Assembly (NCBI RefSeq): GCF_004745865.1
Contig: NZ_SRKZ01000002.1
Location: 186,001-250,000, forward strand
Length of the DNA stretch: 64,000 nt
Direction of reading: 5' to 3'
Source: Hymenobacter wooponensis
GTDB taxonomy: Bacteria > Bacteroidota > Bacteroidia > Cytophagales > Hymenobacteraceae
Shown here one piece after another: positions 9,329-17,347 of this stretch; the first letter of the stretch is position 1; the number at the start of each line of letters is the position of its first letter. The notes below the pieces were generated by a model. The model saw only the letters and a list, made by a program, of their open reading frames with translations, was not told the origin of the DNA and did not search any database. The translations under genes and the position numbers were made by a program.

Positions 9329-11173
9329 TTACTCCAGCATAATCCCCATCAGGCGCATAAGCTGGCTGGCATTGAAGGCCCTACATACGCCGGGGGTCAG
9401 GTGGTAATCGAAGCGCAAGGTGCCGTCGGGCTCCAGAAAACTATTGAAGCTGAAGTTACTAACGGTGCCCGGCAACTCTTGCTCCAGAGCGGCTAGCTCC
9501 AGGTCGTGGGTGCTGATAAGGCCGCTGGCGGGGCGCTTGTGCAGCTGGTGCACCAGGGCACGGGCCCCGCGGTGGCGGTCCTGGGAGTTAGTACCCTTCA
9601 GAATTTCATCGAGCAGGTAGAACACCGGCAGTTGGGCGGCTTCGGGCGCTTCGGCTAAGTCTAGGAGCAGCCGCAGGCGTTTGAGCTCGGCGTAGAAGGA
9701 AGAGGTATTCTCGGCGAGGTTGTCGTTGGTGCGCATGGCCGTGTACACCTGCGCCGGGCTGCACCGGAGGCTCTGAGCGGCCACTACTGCTCCGGCCTGA
9801 GCCAGCACCAAATTGAGGCCTACGGTGCGCAGAAAGGTACTTTTACCCGCCATGTTGGAGCCCGTAATAACGGCCGTCTGGCCTAGGCCACGCAGGCTGA
9901 AATCATTGGTAATGCGCTGGTGGTCGAAGATCAGTGGGTGGCCTAGCGCCTCGGCCGTCACCTCCAGCGCTTCAGTGCTTAGCCCCGGCTCGGCGTAGGT
10001 GGGGTTAGCGGCCCTGAAGGCGGCCAGGCTCACCAGCGCATCCAGCTCGGCGGCGGCTTCCAGCAGTGGCTCCAGCTTGCCGCCGAGGCGGCGCTTCCAC
10101 CGCTCCAGCTGCCACATGCCCCAAAGGTCCCAGAGTAGCAGGCTATTCACGGTACCCGCTACGGCCGGGTTTTGGCGCAGGGAAAACCAGCCCGCAATGC
10201 GCGCCAGCCAGCCCAGCAGCTGCGAGGCCGTTACACCCTCGGCTACTTGCAGGGTGCGGTGGAGGCGGCGCAGAGCGGAGTCTTGCCAGTCGCGCTCCTC
10301 AAACAGCGCCAGTTGGTCATGCGCGGCCCGTAATGCGTCGCGCATGGCGGTGGCGTGCTCGTAGTAGTCGGCGCGCTGCACCCGGAATCGAGAGTTTAGA
10401 ATGCCCGTCAGCAGCAAGCCCCCGAACAGATACCAGGGGCCTTGGTCGTTTAATAGCGCTACTAGGCCACCCACCGTGAGTAGCGGCAGCACTATCAGCA
10501 GGGGCAACAGCCAACCTTTGCCCGCAAAAAAGTCGGGTAGTTGCAGCCAGGCCGCAAACTGGCGCGGATCTGACTCTTGGCGGGCGTAATGCCGGGCGCG
10601 GGCTTGCCACTCCTGCTGCCAGGCCACATCGGGGGCCAGCTCGGCGGTGGCCTGCTGCCGCTCCCGCACTGCTGCGGCCGGGCTGGGGGCCAGCAGCCAG
10701 CCAGCTAGCCAATCCTGGCCTAGCCGGGAGGTGCTGCGGTTGAGCAGCTGAAACAGCGAGTGGCTGCCAAACACATCGAGGTCGGCGGCGTAGGGGTGTT
10801 GGGTATCAAGGTAGCGTAGGCCAGGGTCGAAGCCGGTGAGCTTACCCGAGAGGCGAAGTTGCTCGTCGCGGTTGAGCTGGGCCAGCAGGCGGTGGTGCTC
10901 CCGCTGGTAGCCCACGGTAGTATGCCAGCGCACCAAGCCTAGAAACACCAGGTAAGCCGCAAACAGCAGCCCGAAGCCCGCCATCACTTGCCCGTTGCTA
11001 AACAGCAGCCACGCGCCTACGGCCGCGCCCCCAAACACCAGCAGCCGCACCAGGGCCACCATTCGGTGCCGCCCCGCAAAGTAGGCTTCGCGCTCAGTGT
11101 AGTGGGCCAGGTTTTCCTGGAAAAGCTCGGCGGGCGTAACGGATAGGGTACGAGTAGCAGGGGAAACAGGCAC
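9329..11173 (-). CDS. MutS-related ATPase with transmembrane helices
   Basis: 614 residues. The C-terminal third is a complete MutS-type ABC ATPase: Walker A TGSNMAGKST (438-446), the MutS signature NLAENTSSFYAELKRL, Walker B VFYLLDEILKGTNS (about 517-528) and the H-loop LISTHD. The N-terminal half lacks the mismatch-recognition Phe-x-Glu domain and instead has two hydrophobic hairpins (about residues 41-83 and 221-259), predicting membrane anchoring. Such proteins are common in Bacteroidota, where annotation pipelines call them mismatch repair MutS; a role in canonical repair is unlikely. The gap to the upstream lipoprotein gene is 58 bases. A promoter-like TACCTTCG (11196-11203) lies upstream, one base off consensus. 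Confidence 0.85.
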   Translation of the reverse strand: MPVSPATRTLSVTPAELFQENLAHYTEREAYFAGRHRMVALVRLLVFGGAAVGAWLLFSNGQVMAGFGLLFAAYLVFLGLVRWHTTVGYQREHHRLLAQLNRDEQLRLSGKLTGFDPGLRYLDTQHPYAADLDVFGSHSLFQLLNRSTSRLGQDWLAGWLLAPSPAAAVRERQQATAELAPDVAWQQEWQARARHYARQESDPRQFAAWLQLPDFFAGKGWLLPLLIVLPLLTVGGLVALLNDQGPWYLFGGLLLTGILNSRFRVQRADYYEHATAMRDALRAAHDQLALFEERDWQDSALRRLHRTLQVAEGVTASQLLGWLARIAGWFSLRQNPAVAGTVNSLLLWDLWGMWQLERWKRRLGGKLEPLLEAAAELDALVSLAAFRAANPTYAEPGLSTEALEVTAEALGHPLIFDHQRITNDFSLRGLGQTAVITGSNMAGKSTFLRTVGLNLVLAQAGAVVAAQSLRCSPAQVYTAMRTNDNLAENTSSFYAELKRLRLLLDLAEAPEAAQLPVFYLLDEILKGTNSQDRHRGARALVHQLHKRPASGLISTHDLELAALEQELPGTVSNFSFNSFLEPDGTLRFDYHLTPGVCRAFNASQLMRLMGIMLE

Positions 11174-11231
11174 GGCAACAGGTTCAGTGAAGCCACGAAG
11201 GTACGCAGCCCCGCGCTAGGCCTATCCCTCG

Positions 11232-12362
11232 CTACAGCAGCCGCCGCAACGGACTATTCGGCTTCAGATAGCGAGCCATTTCAGCAAAGGTGAAAGACAC
11301 GCGAAATTGCTCAGCGTACATCTTCCGAATGAAATTCGACATCATATCGTACTCCACAGAATGGTTAAAGGAAACATCGTTTTTCGCTATTTGCATGTCA
11401 CCGAGAGCGTTTCCAGTCCCAATGTGCTGACTGCGTAACCCCGCTATATCCGTTGAGTCAAGCTCTTCTCCTGAATTGCTGATGTACTCGCTGATCTGTT
11501 GCTGAAGCTGCACCTCGCACGCGGCTAAAAAGGCCTGTCGCTTAGCGGGATCAATCTCACTTTCACTCAATTCCTCGCCGGTGTGCAGGTCAACTACCTT
11601 CGTCCAAAAGCGGCTGTTCACGTTGGCAGCCGTGTATTCATCACGCAGCGACACACTTAGCAAGCCCCGGTCGTTATAGGTTACTTCGGATGTTATGCCG
11701 CCGTAGCCTTGAAAACCGCCGTTTTTGTGGCTCCGATGCTCTTCCTGCAGGTCCTCTAGCGTCTGCTCCGATAGGTCTTCTATGTCAAAGAGCCAGTAAA
11801 GCTTCTCCGTAACGGCCATGTCAGCTACAGTAAACTCGGGGGCCGTGAATTCCTCGAAATAGGTTCGCTCACTTGCGTGGGCTTTCTGTACGGGGCTGCT
11901 GGCCTGATAGGGCGTAAGCTGCACCGGAAGCAGCTTGTCTGATTTGGCGGCTTGCCAAGTGCCCGCTAGGCCACCTTGAGGTAAATGGCGCAGCCGGAAA
12001 TACGCAAACGGATAGCGTGATTTTCCGCCAGGGCCCCAGCCCGCCGCCACCGTGTCGGGGCGCTCGGGGTCAATTTCCCGTAACCATATCTCGCCATCGG
12101 GAGCAAGAATTCCCCAGAGCCTGATGGGCTTTTGCTGTTTCAGGTAGTAATAAATACCTACAACCTCCGACTTATTGAGCCGATTGGTAATGGCTAGTCG
12201 GAACGGGTATTTCCCAGCAATGGAGCCTTCATAGCTGCCAAGCGCCGGGGCGGCATGGGTAGTATCTGCGGCAGGAGTTGCCACCGTGGTAGCCGGTTTA
12301 GTTGATTTCGATTCGCAGCCCCACAGGGCCATCAAGACGGCTGCCGCATAAAGTATTCGCAC
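11232..12362 (-). CDS. Exported lipoprotein, DUF3298-like C-terminal half (paralogue A)
   Basis: 376 residues with a lipoprotein signal (MRILYAAAVLMALWGCESK, lipobox LWGC). After a Thr/Ala-rich linker, residues ~45-140 form a beta-rich module (SYEGSIAGKYPFRLAI, VVGIYYYLKQQKPIRLWG). The second half (VTYNDRGLLSVSLRDEYTAANVNSRF then VDLHTGEELSESEIDP) resembles the PdaC/RsiV-type DUF4163-DUF3298 module. Function is unknown. It is a tandem paralogue of the next upstream gene (12374-13537), only 11 bases away and presumably cotranscribed. The module assignment is by motif impression, not a search. Confidence 0.7.
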   Translation of the reverse strand: MRILYAAAVLMALWGCESKSTKPATTVATPAADTTHAAPALGSYEGSIAGKYPFRLAITNRLNKSEVVGIYYYLKQQKPIRLWGILAPDGEIWLREIDPERPDTVAAGWGPGGKSRYPFAYFRLRHLPQGGLAGTWQAAKSDKLLPVQLTPYQASSPVQKAHASERTYFEEFTAPEFTVADMAVTEKLYWLFDIEDLSEQTLEDLQEEHRSHKNGGFQGYGGITSEVTYNDRGLLSVSLRDEYTAANVNSRFWTKVVDLHTGEELSESEIDPAKRQAFLAACEVQLQQQISEYISNSGEELDSTDIAGLRSQHIGTGNALGDMQIAKNDVSFNHSVEYDMMSNFIRKMYAEQFRVSFTFAEMARYLKPNSPLRRLL

Positions 12363-12373
12363 AGAAAGAATAG

Positions 12374-13537
12374 TTAGGGTAATCGTTGTAAAGGGCTCTC
12401 CGGTTTTAGAAATGGCTTCAGCTCAGCAGTAGTGAAATGCACCATAAAATCATCTGTAAATAACTTGGAAATCATATTTGACAGAGCGTCATAATTCACG
12501 GAATGATGACACTGTATTTCCTTGCCAAATACGGCGTACTCTTGAGTGCTACTTACCATAAAGTGCTGCTCGAGTAGGCCATGTTCATCAACTGATTCTA
12601 AAGCATTTTGCGAAACCGAGAGGTATTTCAACACCTCTTGGTGCAGCTTCTGCTCCCCCAGTGCCAAGAAGGATTGAAGCTTCTGGGGCTGAATTTCGTC
12701 AGCCAGTATTATGGGGAAGCCGGTGTTTAAATCAATAGTTTGGGACTCATAATTATGCCAAGCATTGGCCCCTGTTACATCCCGCCGGAGGGTAATGCTT
12801 AAAAGCCCATTGGCGTTGTGGTTTTCAGTGTACTCTATACTTTGTAGGCCCGTGTGGATTCCGTCTTCCTGGTTTTGACGTATCTCTTCGCGAAAACTGC
12901 TTATGCTCTGATGCATGAGATTTTCAAAAGAGAAATACTGTTCTAGCATTGCCATTAAGGCAGCATTAGGCACAGTAACTATTGGTACCGTATAGTACTT
13001 GATATAGGTTTTAGACTTGACACGAACAGAGGGTATTGCTGGTTGAGTTGCCCCGTTTATTCGTTTCATCCGTAGGGGCAGCAGCGTAGTGCCGTCTTTG
13101 TTGTACCAGTGGCCTAGCACTTCTGGCTCAGTGCCCAAGCTGATACTGAACCAACCGGTAGGTACTGTATCCGTAGGGGCCAACTCCCGCAATTCTATGC
13201 TCGGGGTCGATAAACTTGGCTGAATGTAGCCGCGTAGCTCCAGCGGCTTCCCCTTCGAGAGGTAATAATAGGTGCCTACTACCGAACTATCCGTATCGCC
13301 TGGGCGCAAGACCATCCGGATGGGATATTTACCATTGAGCTTCCCCTCATACACGCCCATCATGCTTTGGAGCTTGGCTATATGCTTCGCTCGTACCTGG
13401 GCCCACACATCCTGCGCCCGCCCTTGGGTAACGCTAAGCAGCACTATTAGGAGGCCACAACAATACCTAGCCCAGCTGGCCCGCTGCGCAATAAAGGGTT
13501 TCACAAGGTTTCGGTCTAGCTTACTACCGCAATGCAT
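12374..13537 (-). CDS. Exported protein, paralogue B of the neighbouring lipoprotein
   Basis: Up to 387 residues, same layout as its neighbour: YEGKLNGKYPIRMVL and VVGTYYYLSKGKPLELRG match the beta module of paralogue A, and the C-terminal half (NANGLLSITLRRDVTGANAW, IDLNTGFPI, HHSVNYDALSNMISKLF) matches as well. It has a cleavable-type signal ending near QGRAQ but no lipobox, so A is lipid-anchored and B probably periplasmic. The ATG at 13537 overlaps the end of ridA by 22 bases and gives an over-long n-region; a GTG at 13504 (reads MKPFIAQRAS) would start just after the ridA stop and gives a better signal peptide. Function is unknown. Confidence 0.7.
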   Translation of the reverse strand: MHCGSKLDRNLVKPFIAQRASWARYCCGLLIVLLSVTQGRAQDVWAQVRAKHIAKLQSMMGVYEGKLNGKYPIRMVLRPGDTDSSVVGTYYYLSKGKPLELRGYIQPSLSTPSIELRELAPTDTVPTGWFSISLGTEPEVLGHWYNKDGTTLLPLRMKRINGATQPAIPSVRVKSKTYIKYYTVPIVTVPNAALMAMLEQYFSFENLMHQSISSFREEIRQNQEDGIHTGLQSIEYTENHNANGLLSITLRRDVTGANAWHNYESQTIDLNTGFPIILADEIQPQKLQSFLALGEQKLHQEVLKYLSVSQNALESVDEHGLLEQHFMVSSTQEYAVFGKEIQCHHSVNYDALSNMISKLFTDDFMVHFTTAELKPFLKPESPLQRLP

Positions 13538-13947
13538 TTCAGCTCAATGGCAATAGGCGTGGGCAGGCAGTTTACCTCCACGGTAGTGCGGCAGGGCTGG
13601 TTGCTCTGGAAATACTCGGCGTAGAGGCGGTTGTACGTCGCAAAGTCGTCGCGCATGTTGGTCAGGTATACGGTTACGTCCACGAGGTCTTCCCAGCGGG
13701 CGCCGGCCTCTTCCAGGATGTAGCGCACATTCTGAAACACGGCGTGGCACTGGCGTTCGAAGTCGTAGGCCACTACGGCGCCGTTAGCGTTCAGCTCCAC
13801 GCCGGGCACCTGTTGCTGGCCGCGCTGGCGCGGCCCCACGCCGGACAGAAACAGCAGATTGCCGGCGCGCCGGGCGTGGGGGTAGAGGCCTACCGGCTCG
13901 GGGGCGCGGCTAGAGTTGTGGGCCGAGGAAGTTGCGTCAGGTGCCAT
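13516..13947 (-). CDS. RidA/YjgF-family protein
   Basis: 143 residues of the RidA (YjgF/YER057c/UK114) family, small trimers that hydrolyse reactive enamine/imine intermediates. Features are LLFLSGVGPRQRG in the first strand region, QCHAVFQNVRYILEEAGARWEDLVDVTVYLTNM in pieces, and the C-terminal PCRTTVEVNCLPTPIAIELKCIA, in which the conserved Arg before TTVEV is present. It is longer at the N-terminus than classical RidA and is closer to the aminomuconate-deaminase-like branch. Its promoter motif lies only five bases before the ATG, predicting a leaderless transcript, and the gene heads an operon with the two exported paralogues. Confidence 0.85.
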   Translation of the reverse strand: MAPDATSSAHNSSRAPEPVGLYPHARRAGNLLFLSGVGPRQRGQQQVPGVELNANGAVVAYDFERQCHAVFQNVRYILEEAGARWEDLVDVTVYLTNMRDDFATYNRLYAEYFQSNQPCRTTVEVNCLPTPIAIELKCIAVVS

Positions 13948-13952
13948 ACCGC

Positions 13953-13960
13953 CAAAACTA
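13953..13960 (-). promoter_or_regulatory. TAnnTTTG promoter element upstream of ridA-like gene
   Basis: On the minus strand the bases read TAGTTTTG, an exact match to the Bacteroidota -7 consensus TAnnTTTG. It ends five bases before the ATG at 13947, so transcription would start at or next to the start codon. No clear TTG -33 partner is seen. Confidence 0.5.
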
Positions 13961-14014
13961 CCGAAATGCGGCGCTTTTTGTATGACCGGCGAACCTGAAC
14001 CGGGGCTGGTGCGG

Positions 14015-14044
14015 TTGTTGACACAAGCCCACTTGGTATTTTAG
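14015..14044 (+). promoter_or_regulatory. Candidate promoter of the double TonB_C gene
   Basis: TTG at 14015-14017 is followed after 19 bases by TATTTTAG (14037-14044), one base off the Bacteroidota TAnnTTTG element. The start codon is at 14070, giving a leader of about 20 bases. Confidence 0.4.
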
Positions 14045-14069
14045 CTTCCCTCCCACCTTTTCTATATCT

Positions 14070-14867
14070 ATGACGCCCAATTTCCGCCGTGTTACGCTTG
14101 CGCTGGCCTTCAGCGCACTGGCCCTTGCGCCCGCTTTCGCCCAGCAAAAGCTTAAGTATCCCAAGCAGCCAGCAGCCAGCGAGATTTATGATGCCGTGGA
14201 GAAACCTGCTGTGCCCCTGGGTGGCCTAGAGGCCTACGCTGAGTACCTCGCCGACAAGCAGCAGTACCCCACGGCAGCCCTGCAGGCAGGCACCCAGGGT
14301 ACCGTGAACGTCACGTTTGTGGTTGAAAAAACCGGCTCCATCTCCAACGTGGCAGTGGCCCAGCCCGTGTCGCCGGAGCTAGATGCTGAAGCTATTCGGC
14401 TGATTAAAGGTGGCCCCCGCTGGACGCCGGCTCAGCACCGGGGCGGAGTGGTGCGTCAGCGCGTTTCCGTGCCCATCACGTTTCAAATACCTCCCGGCAC
14501 CGAGGGTGGTGCTACCGCAGGAACAGCAGCGGCAGGTGCCACAGCGGGCTCTACCACGCAAGTAGTAACGCCCGATAAGCCCGCTAGGCCAGTGGGTGGC
14601 ACCGATGCCTTTTTCGAGTGGATTCAGCAAAACCAGAAATACCCAGCTCTAGCGCGCCAACGTAAAGTGGAAGGCCGCGTAATGATGGAGTTTGTGATTC
14701 AGAAGGATGGCTCTCTTTCTGATATTAAGCCCATCAAACGCATGGGTTCTGGGCTGGATGAAGAGGCTATTCGATTGATTAAAGCGGCCCCTAAATGGGA
14801 GCCAGCTACCTATAAAGGCCAACCGATGAAGCAAAAGATGGTTTTACCTGTTGTATTCCAACTGTAA
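14070..14867 (+). CDS. Secreted protein with two TonB C-terminal domains
   Basis: 265 residues. A cleavable signal peptide (LALAFSALALAPAFAQ) is followed by two copies of a TonB_C-like module at about residues 45-148 and 170-265. The repeats align: YPTAALQAGTQGTVNVTFVV with YPALARQRKVEGRVMMEFVI, and DAEAIRLIKGGPRWTPAQH with DEEAIRLIKAAPKWEPATY. The N-terminal membrane anchor and Pro-rich spacer of genuine TonB are missing, so the protein is probably periplasmic or outer-membrane associated and not itself an energy transducer. A Gly/Ala/Thr linker joins the modules. It has its own promoter and terminator, so it is likely monocistronic. Confidence 0.82.
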   Translation: MTPNFRRVTLALAFSALALAPAFAQQKLKYPKQPAASEIYDAVEKPAVPLGGLEAYAEYLADKQQYPTAALQAGTQGTVNVTFVVEKTGSISNVAVAQPVSPELDAEAIRLIKGGPRWTPAQHRGGVVRQRVSVPITFQIPPGTEGGATAGTAAAGATAGSTTQVVTPDKPARPVGGTDAFFEWIQQNQKYPALARQRKVEGRVMMEFVIQKDGSLSDIKPIKRMGSGLDEEAIRLIKAAPKWEPATYKGQPMKQKMVLPVVFQL

Positions 14868-14876
14868 CCCGAATTA

Positions 14877-14930
14877 AAGCTCTGAAAGCGTGCTTGCGGT
14901 GCAACGCAGGTAAGTTTATAGAGCTTCTTT
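14877..14930 (+). terminator. Probable terminator after the double TonB_C gene
   Basis: Outer arms AAGCTCT (14877-14883) and AGAGCTT (14920-14926) enclose a second, imperfect stem (GCGTGC paired with GCAACGC), followed by CTTCTTT. It begins 10 bases after the stop. Confidence 0.55.
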
Positions 14931-15029
14931 AAAATATATCTATCCGTTGCTCGTCTGCCTCTTCATACCGGCCGATGACTAAGTGGCTCGCTGGTTTCCC
15001 TGCTCCTGCCATCCTTTCCGCTCCTTCCG

Positions 15030-16586
15030 ATGCTGTCGCCCCTGCCCCTCATCTCGGCTCCGCCCGTCGCTTTTGGTCATCCCCTGCCCCTGCCCGATAG
15101 TTACTCCATCTGGCCTTACCAAGCACGTTTCCGACAGGCTGCGCAGGTAGTAGCTACCGGCATTTTTGAGGCCCTCGACGACGATCTGGACCCGTATGTG
15201 TTTCTGCTGGCCATTCCCGCCGACCCGGATGAGGACTCGGCGACGGTGTGCCTGGAGCCGGAAGATTGCGGCTTTGATGCTACGGCATTTGCCGGAACCA
15301 TTGCCCGCGGCCAGTATCTGCAGCTAACCTCTGATTGGGCCCCCGCCGACCCTGAGGTTATGCCGGAACCCGTTATTCTGCGGCGCCAGCACGCCATGGG
15401 GCTGCGTCGCTCAGTGCAGGAGGTGCTGGAAGAAATTGACAACCAAGGCAAGCGGGTATCATTTGCCGGCTTCCCCATTCAGATTGACCAGCACTTTGTA
15501 ATTCCGGTGCTGCAGCTCAATCGCAAGGTGATGAACGGCTACCCCACGCTGCAGCCCAACCGCTTTTATACCGATGGGCGCATTCTGCCGCACTCTCTGC
15601 TGAAAGCGGCTATTGTGCGCTTCAACGAGGAATGCCTGAAATCCTTAACGGAGCCGGAGCCCGGTTCGGGCCTGTTGGTGCGCCCCCGCGACACCGATGA
15701 GTTGGTGCGCGCCGCTGGCCAGTTGTTCATGGACACGCCCGCCCAGGACATCGGCATGAATCCGTCGGCGGCCAAGCTGTTCGCCACTTGCAACACCATC
15801 TCGTCGTTGCGCTACGAAGGTGCCGAGGGCGTAGGTAAAATGATTCTGGCGCGCCGGGGCCACCCCAACCTCACCGAAATCTTCGCCCTGACTTGCCCCA
15901 CTCCCCTCACCGATTACCGGGCCGTGCGCAAGCTTCTGGAGATGACAACCGAGGATGTGAGCCTGCTGGCCGACGCCGAGAACGTGTACGCCCTGGGCCG
16001 CCAGATAGGCCACTATGATACCACCCGCGAAGACCTGTTCGTCATCAACTTCGTGAACCATTATGCCTGGGAGTTCCAGCACGATGGGCAGGTACTCATG
16101 CGGGCGCACTACGGCTTGCCCAGCCTGCCCCGCACTCACCTCAACCGCAACAAGTTTCGGCGCGACCTGAAGCGCACTTTCCACCTGACCGACCTGGAAA
16201 AGGTAGAACGCCTCTGGGACGTGGTGCAGGCTGCTAGCCGCCAGAAACACGGTACCCTGCTGGTTATCACCACCGAGGCCCTAGCCGAAGCCGACCGTCT
16301 CAAGCTGCAGTGCACCCTCATTGAGCCCGTGCCACTCACGCCGCTCATCACTAGCTTGGTAACTGCTATCGACGGCGCCGTCCTGCTCGACCCCGACTCC
16401 TACTGTTATTCCATCGGGGTAATTCTGGATGGTAAAGCATCCGGCCACGGGAACAGCACCCGCGGGGCCCGCTACAACTCGGCCGTCCGGTACGTGGATA
16501 GTTCTCCTTATCCTTGCCTCGCCATCGTAGTAAGTGAAGATGGCCTGGTGGATGTTATTACTAAAGAAAGCCTGCGGGAGGAGTAA
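15030..16586 (+). CDS. Divergent diadenylate-cyclase (DAC) protein with DACNV-like N-terminal region
   Basis: 518 residues. The C-terminal ~120 residues have the order of DisA_N/DAC domain elements: strand KHGTLLVIT (406-414), DGA motif at 448-450 in AIDGAVLLDPDSYCYSIGVI, glycine loop DGKASGHGNST, then GARYNSA (479-485) and CLAIVVSEDGLVDVIT. DAC enzymes make cyclic di-AMP from two ATP. The canonical phosphate-binding GTRHRAA motif reads GARYNSA here: the first Arg is kept (R481), but His and the second Arg are Tyr482 and Asn483. Residues 1-390 are a large region resembling the DACNV type of predicted sensor domains. Activity is therefore uncertain; it may bind rather than make a nucleotide. 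The gene stands alone between a TonB_C gene and a convergent thioesterase-like gene. The name DACNV is from memory of domain families. Confidence 0.72.
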   Translation: MLSPLPLISAPPVAFGHPLPLPDSYSIWPYQARFRQAAQVVATGIFEALDDDLDPYVFLLAIPADPDEDSATVCLEPEDCGFDATAFAGTIARGQYLQLTSDWAPADPEVMPEPVILRRQHAMGLRRSVQEVLEEIDNQGKRVSFAGFPIQIDQHFVIPVLQLNRKVMNGYPTLQPNRFYTDGRILPHSLLKAAIVRFNEECLKSLTEPEPGSGLLVRPRDTDELVRAAGQLFMDTPAQDIGMNPSAAKLFATCNTISSLRYEGAEGVGKMILARRGHPNLTEIFALTCPTPLTDYRAVRKLLEMTTEDVSLLADAENVYALGRQIGHYDTTREDLFVINFVNHYAWEFQHDGQVLMRAHYGLPSLPRTHLNRNKFRRDLKRTFHLTDLEKVERLWDVVQAASRQKHGTLLVITTEALAEADRLKLQCTLIEPVPLTPLITSLVTAIDGAVLLDPDSYCYSIGVILDGKASGHGNSTRGARYNSAVRYVDSSPYPCLAIVVSEDGLVDVITKESLREE

Positions 16587-16646
16587 GCGCTTATTAAGCG
16601 GTTACGAGGTAAAAGAGTTGAGGTGAAGCAGTGCATAAACATCACC

Positions 16647-16742
16647 TCATGCTGAGCAAAGCGAAGGATCTTACCACGTTTAGACGGCTTGCCTAGTGCC
16701 TCGTGCTACTGTAGCAAGATCATTCGCTCTTCTTAACACGAC
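16647..16742. repeat. Imperfect palindromic intergenic repeat (REP-like)
   Basis: The left arm (16647-16672) contains TCATGCTGAGC and GCGAAGGATCTT. The right arm (from 16716) reads AAGATCATTCGCTCTTCTT, a degenerate inverted copy. It shares words with the element at 59791-59891. It lies between convergent genes and could also end transcription. The neighbouring 16597-16640 is purine-rich with a small AGGTGA/TCACCT inverted repeat (16621-16626, 16642-16647). Confidence 0.6.
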
Positions 16743-16776
16743 GTGCCCGTGTAGTTCTTTGCACCTCGTCGCCTTA

Positions 16777-17289
16777 CTACTTCTTGGCCCGAAACGACCA
16801 GGTAATACGGAAGATGGCCACTACGTCGCCAGCCTGGTCTAGGCCAGTGCTGGTGCATACTACGGTGCGGCCTTCACCGGTTTGGCGGCTTTCGGCCATG
16901 GCCTGCGCTACGGCGGCTCCATCGGTACTGGTAAAAGCAATGAGGCCTACGGCCTTTTTGGTGAACTCAGCTTCCATGCCTACCACCAGCATAGAAACCG
17001 GCGAGCCGCTTTGCACGTGCATCATGGCCAGTAGGCCACTCGCCATTTCGGCGGCCATGCTCAGGCAGGCGAAGTAAATGCTGCGAAATGGGTTTTTGGT
17101 GAGGTACTTAAATGGCACCGTTACGGTAGCCTCCTCTAGCGTCAGGCTCCTAACTCGCAAGCCCGCCAGATAGGCCATGGGCAAGCTGCGCAGCATAAAT
17201 AACCGCAGCTTCATTGGGTTCTGAATGGTGCGGCGGAACTGCGCCATGCGGGGCGTGTCAGTGGGGGCAGGGGTAGGCTGGGGAGTCAT
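16777..17289 (-). CDS. DUF4442 / hotdog-fold thioesterase-like protein
   Basis: 170 residues of the DUF4442 branch of the hotdog-fold superfamily (PaaI-like acyl-CoA thioesterases). Visible features: an N-terminal helix region (MKLRLFMLRSLPMAYLAGLR), VTVPFKYLTKNPFRSIYFACLSMAAEMASG with the central hotdog helix, and a second half with EAEFTKKAVGLIAFTSTDG and a C-terminal strand VVAIFRITWSFRAKK. The catalytic acidic residue typical of active PaaI enzymes is not obvious, as in other DUF4442 proteins. It converges on the DAC gene across a repeat-bearing gap and is upstream of the PPC gene on the same strand... but read leftward it is the downstream member of that pair. Confidence 0.72.
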   Translation of the reverse strand: MTPQPTPAPTDTPRMAQFRRTIQNPMKLRLFMLRSLPMAYLAGLRVRSLTLEEATVTVPFKYLTKNPFRSIYFACLSMAAEMASGLLAMMHVQSGSPVSMLVVGMEAEFTKKAVGLIAFTSTDGAAVAQAMAESRQTGEGRTVVCTSTGLDQAGDVVAIFRITWSFRAKK

Positions 17290-17347
17290 GCTGAAAGATA
17301 CTGATTTGCTGCTGTCGCTCCCGGCTCTGCCTTACTGGCCTACCCAA

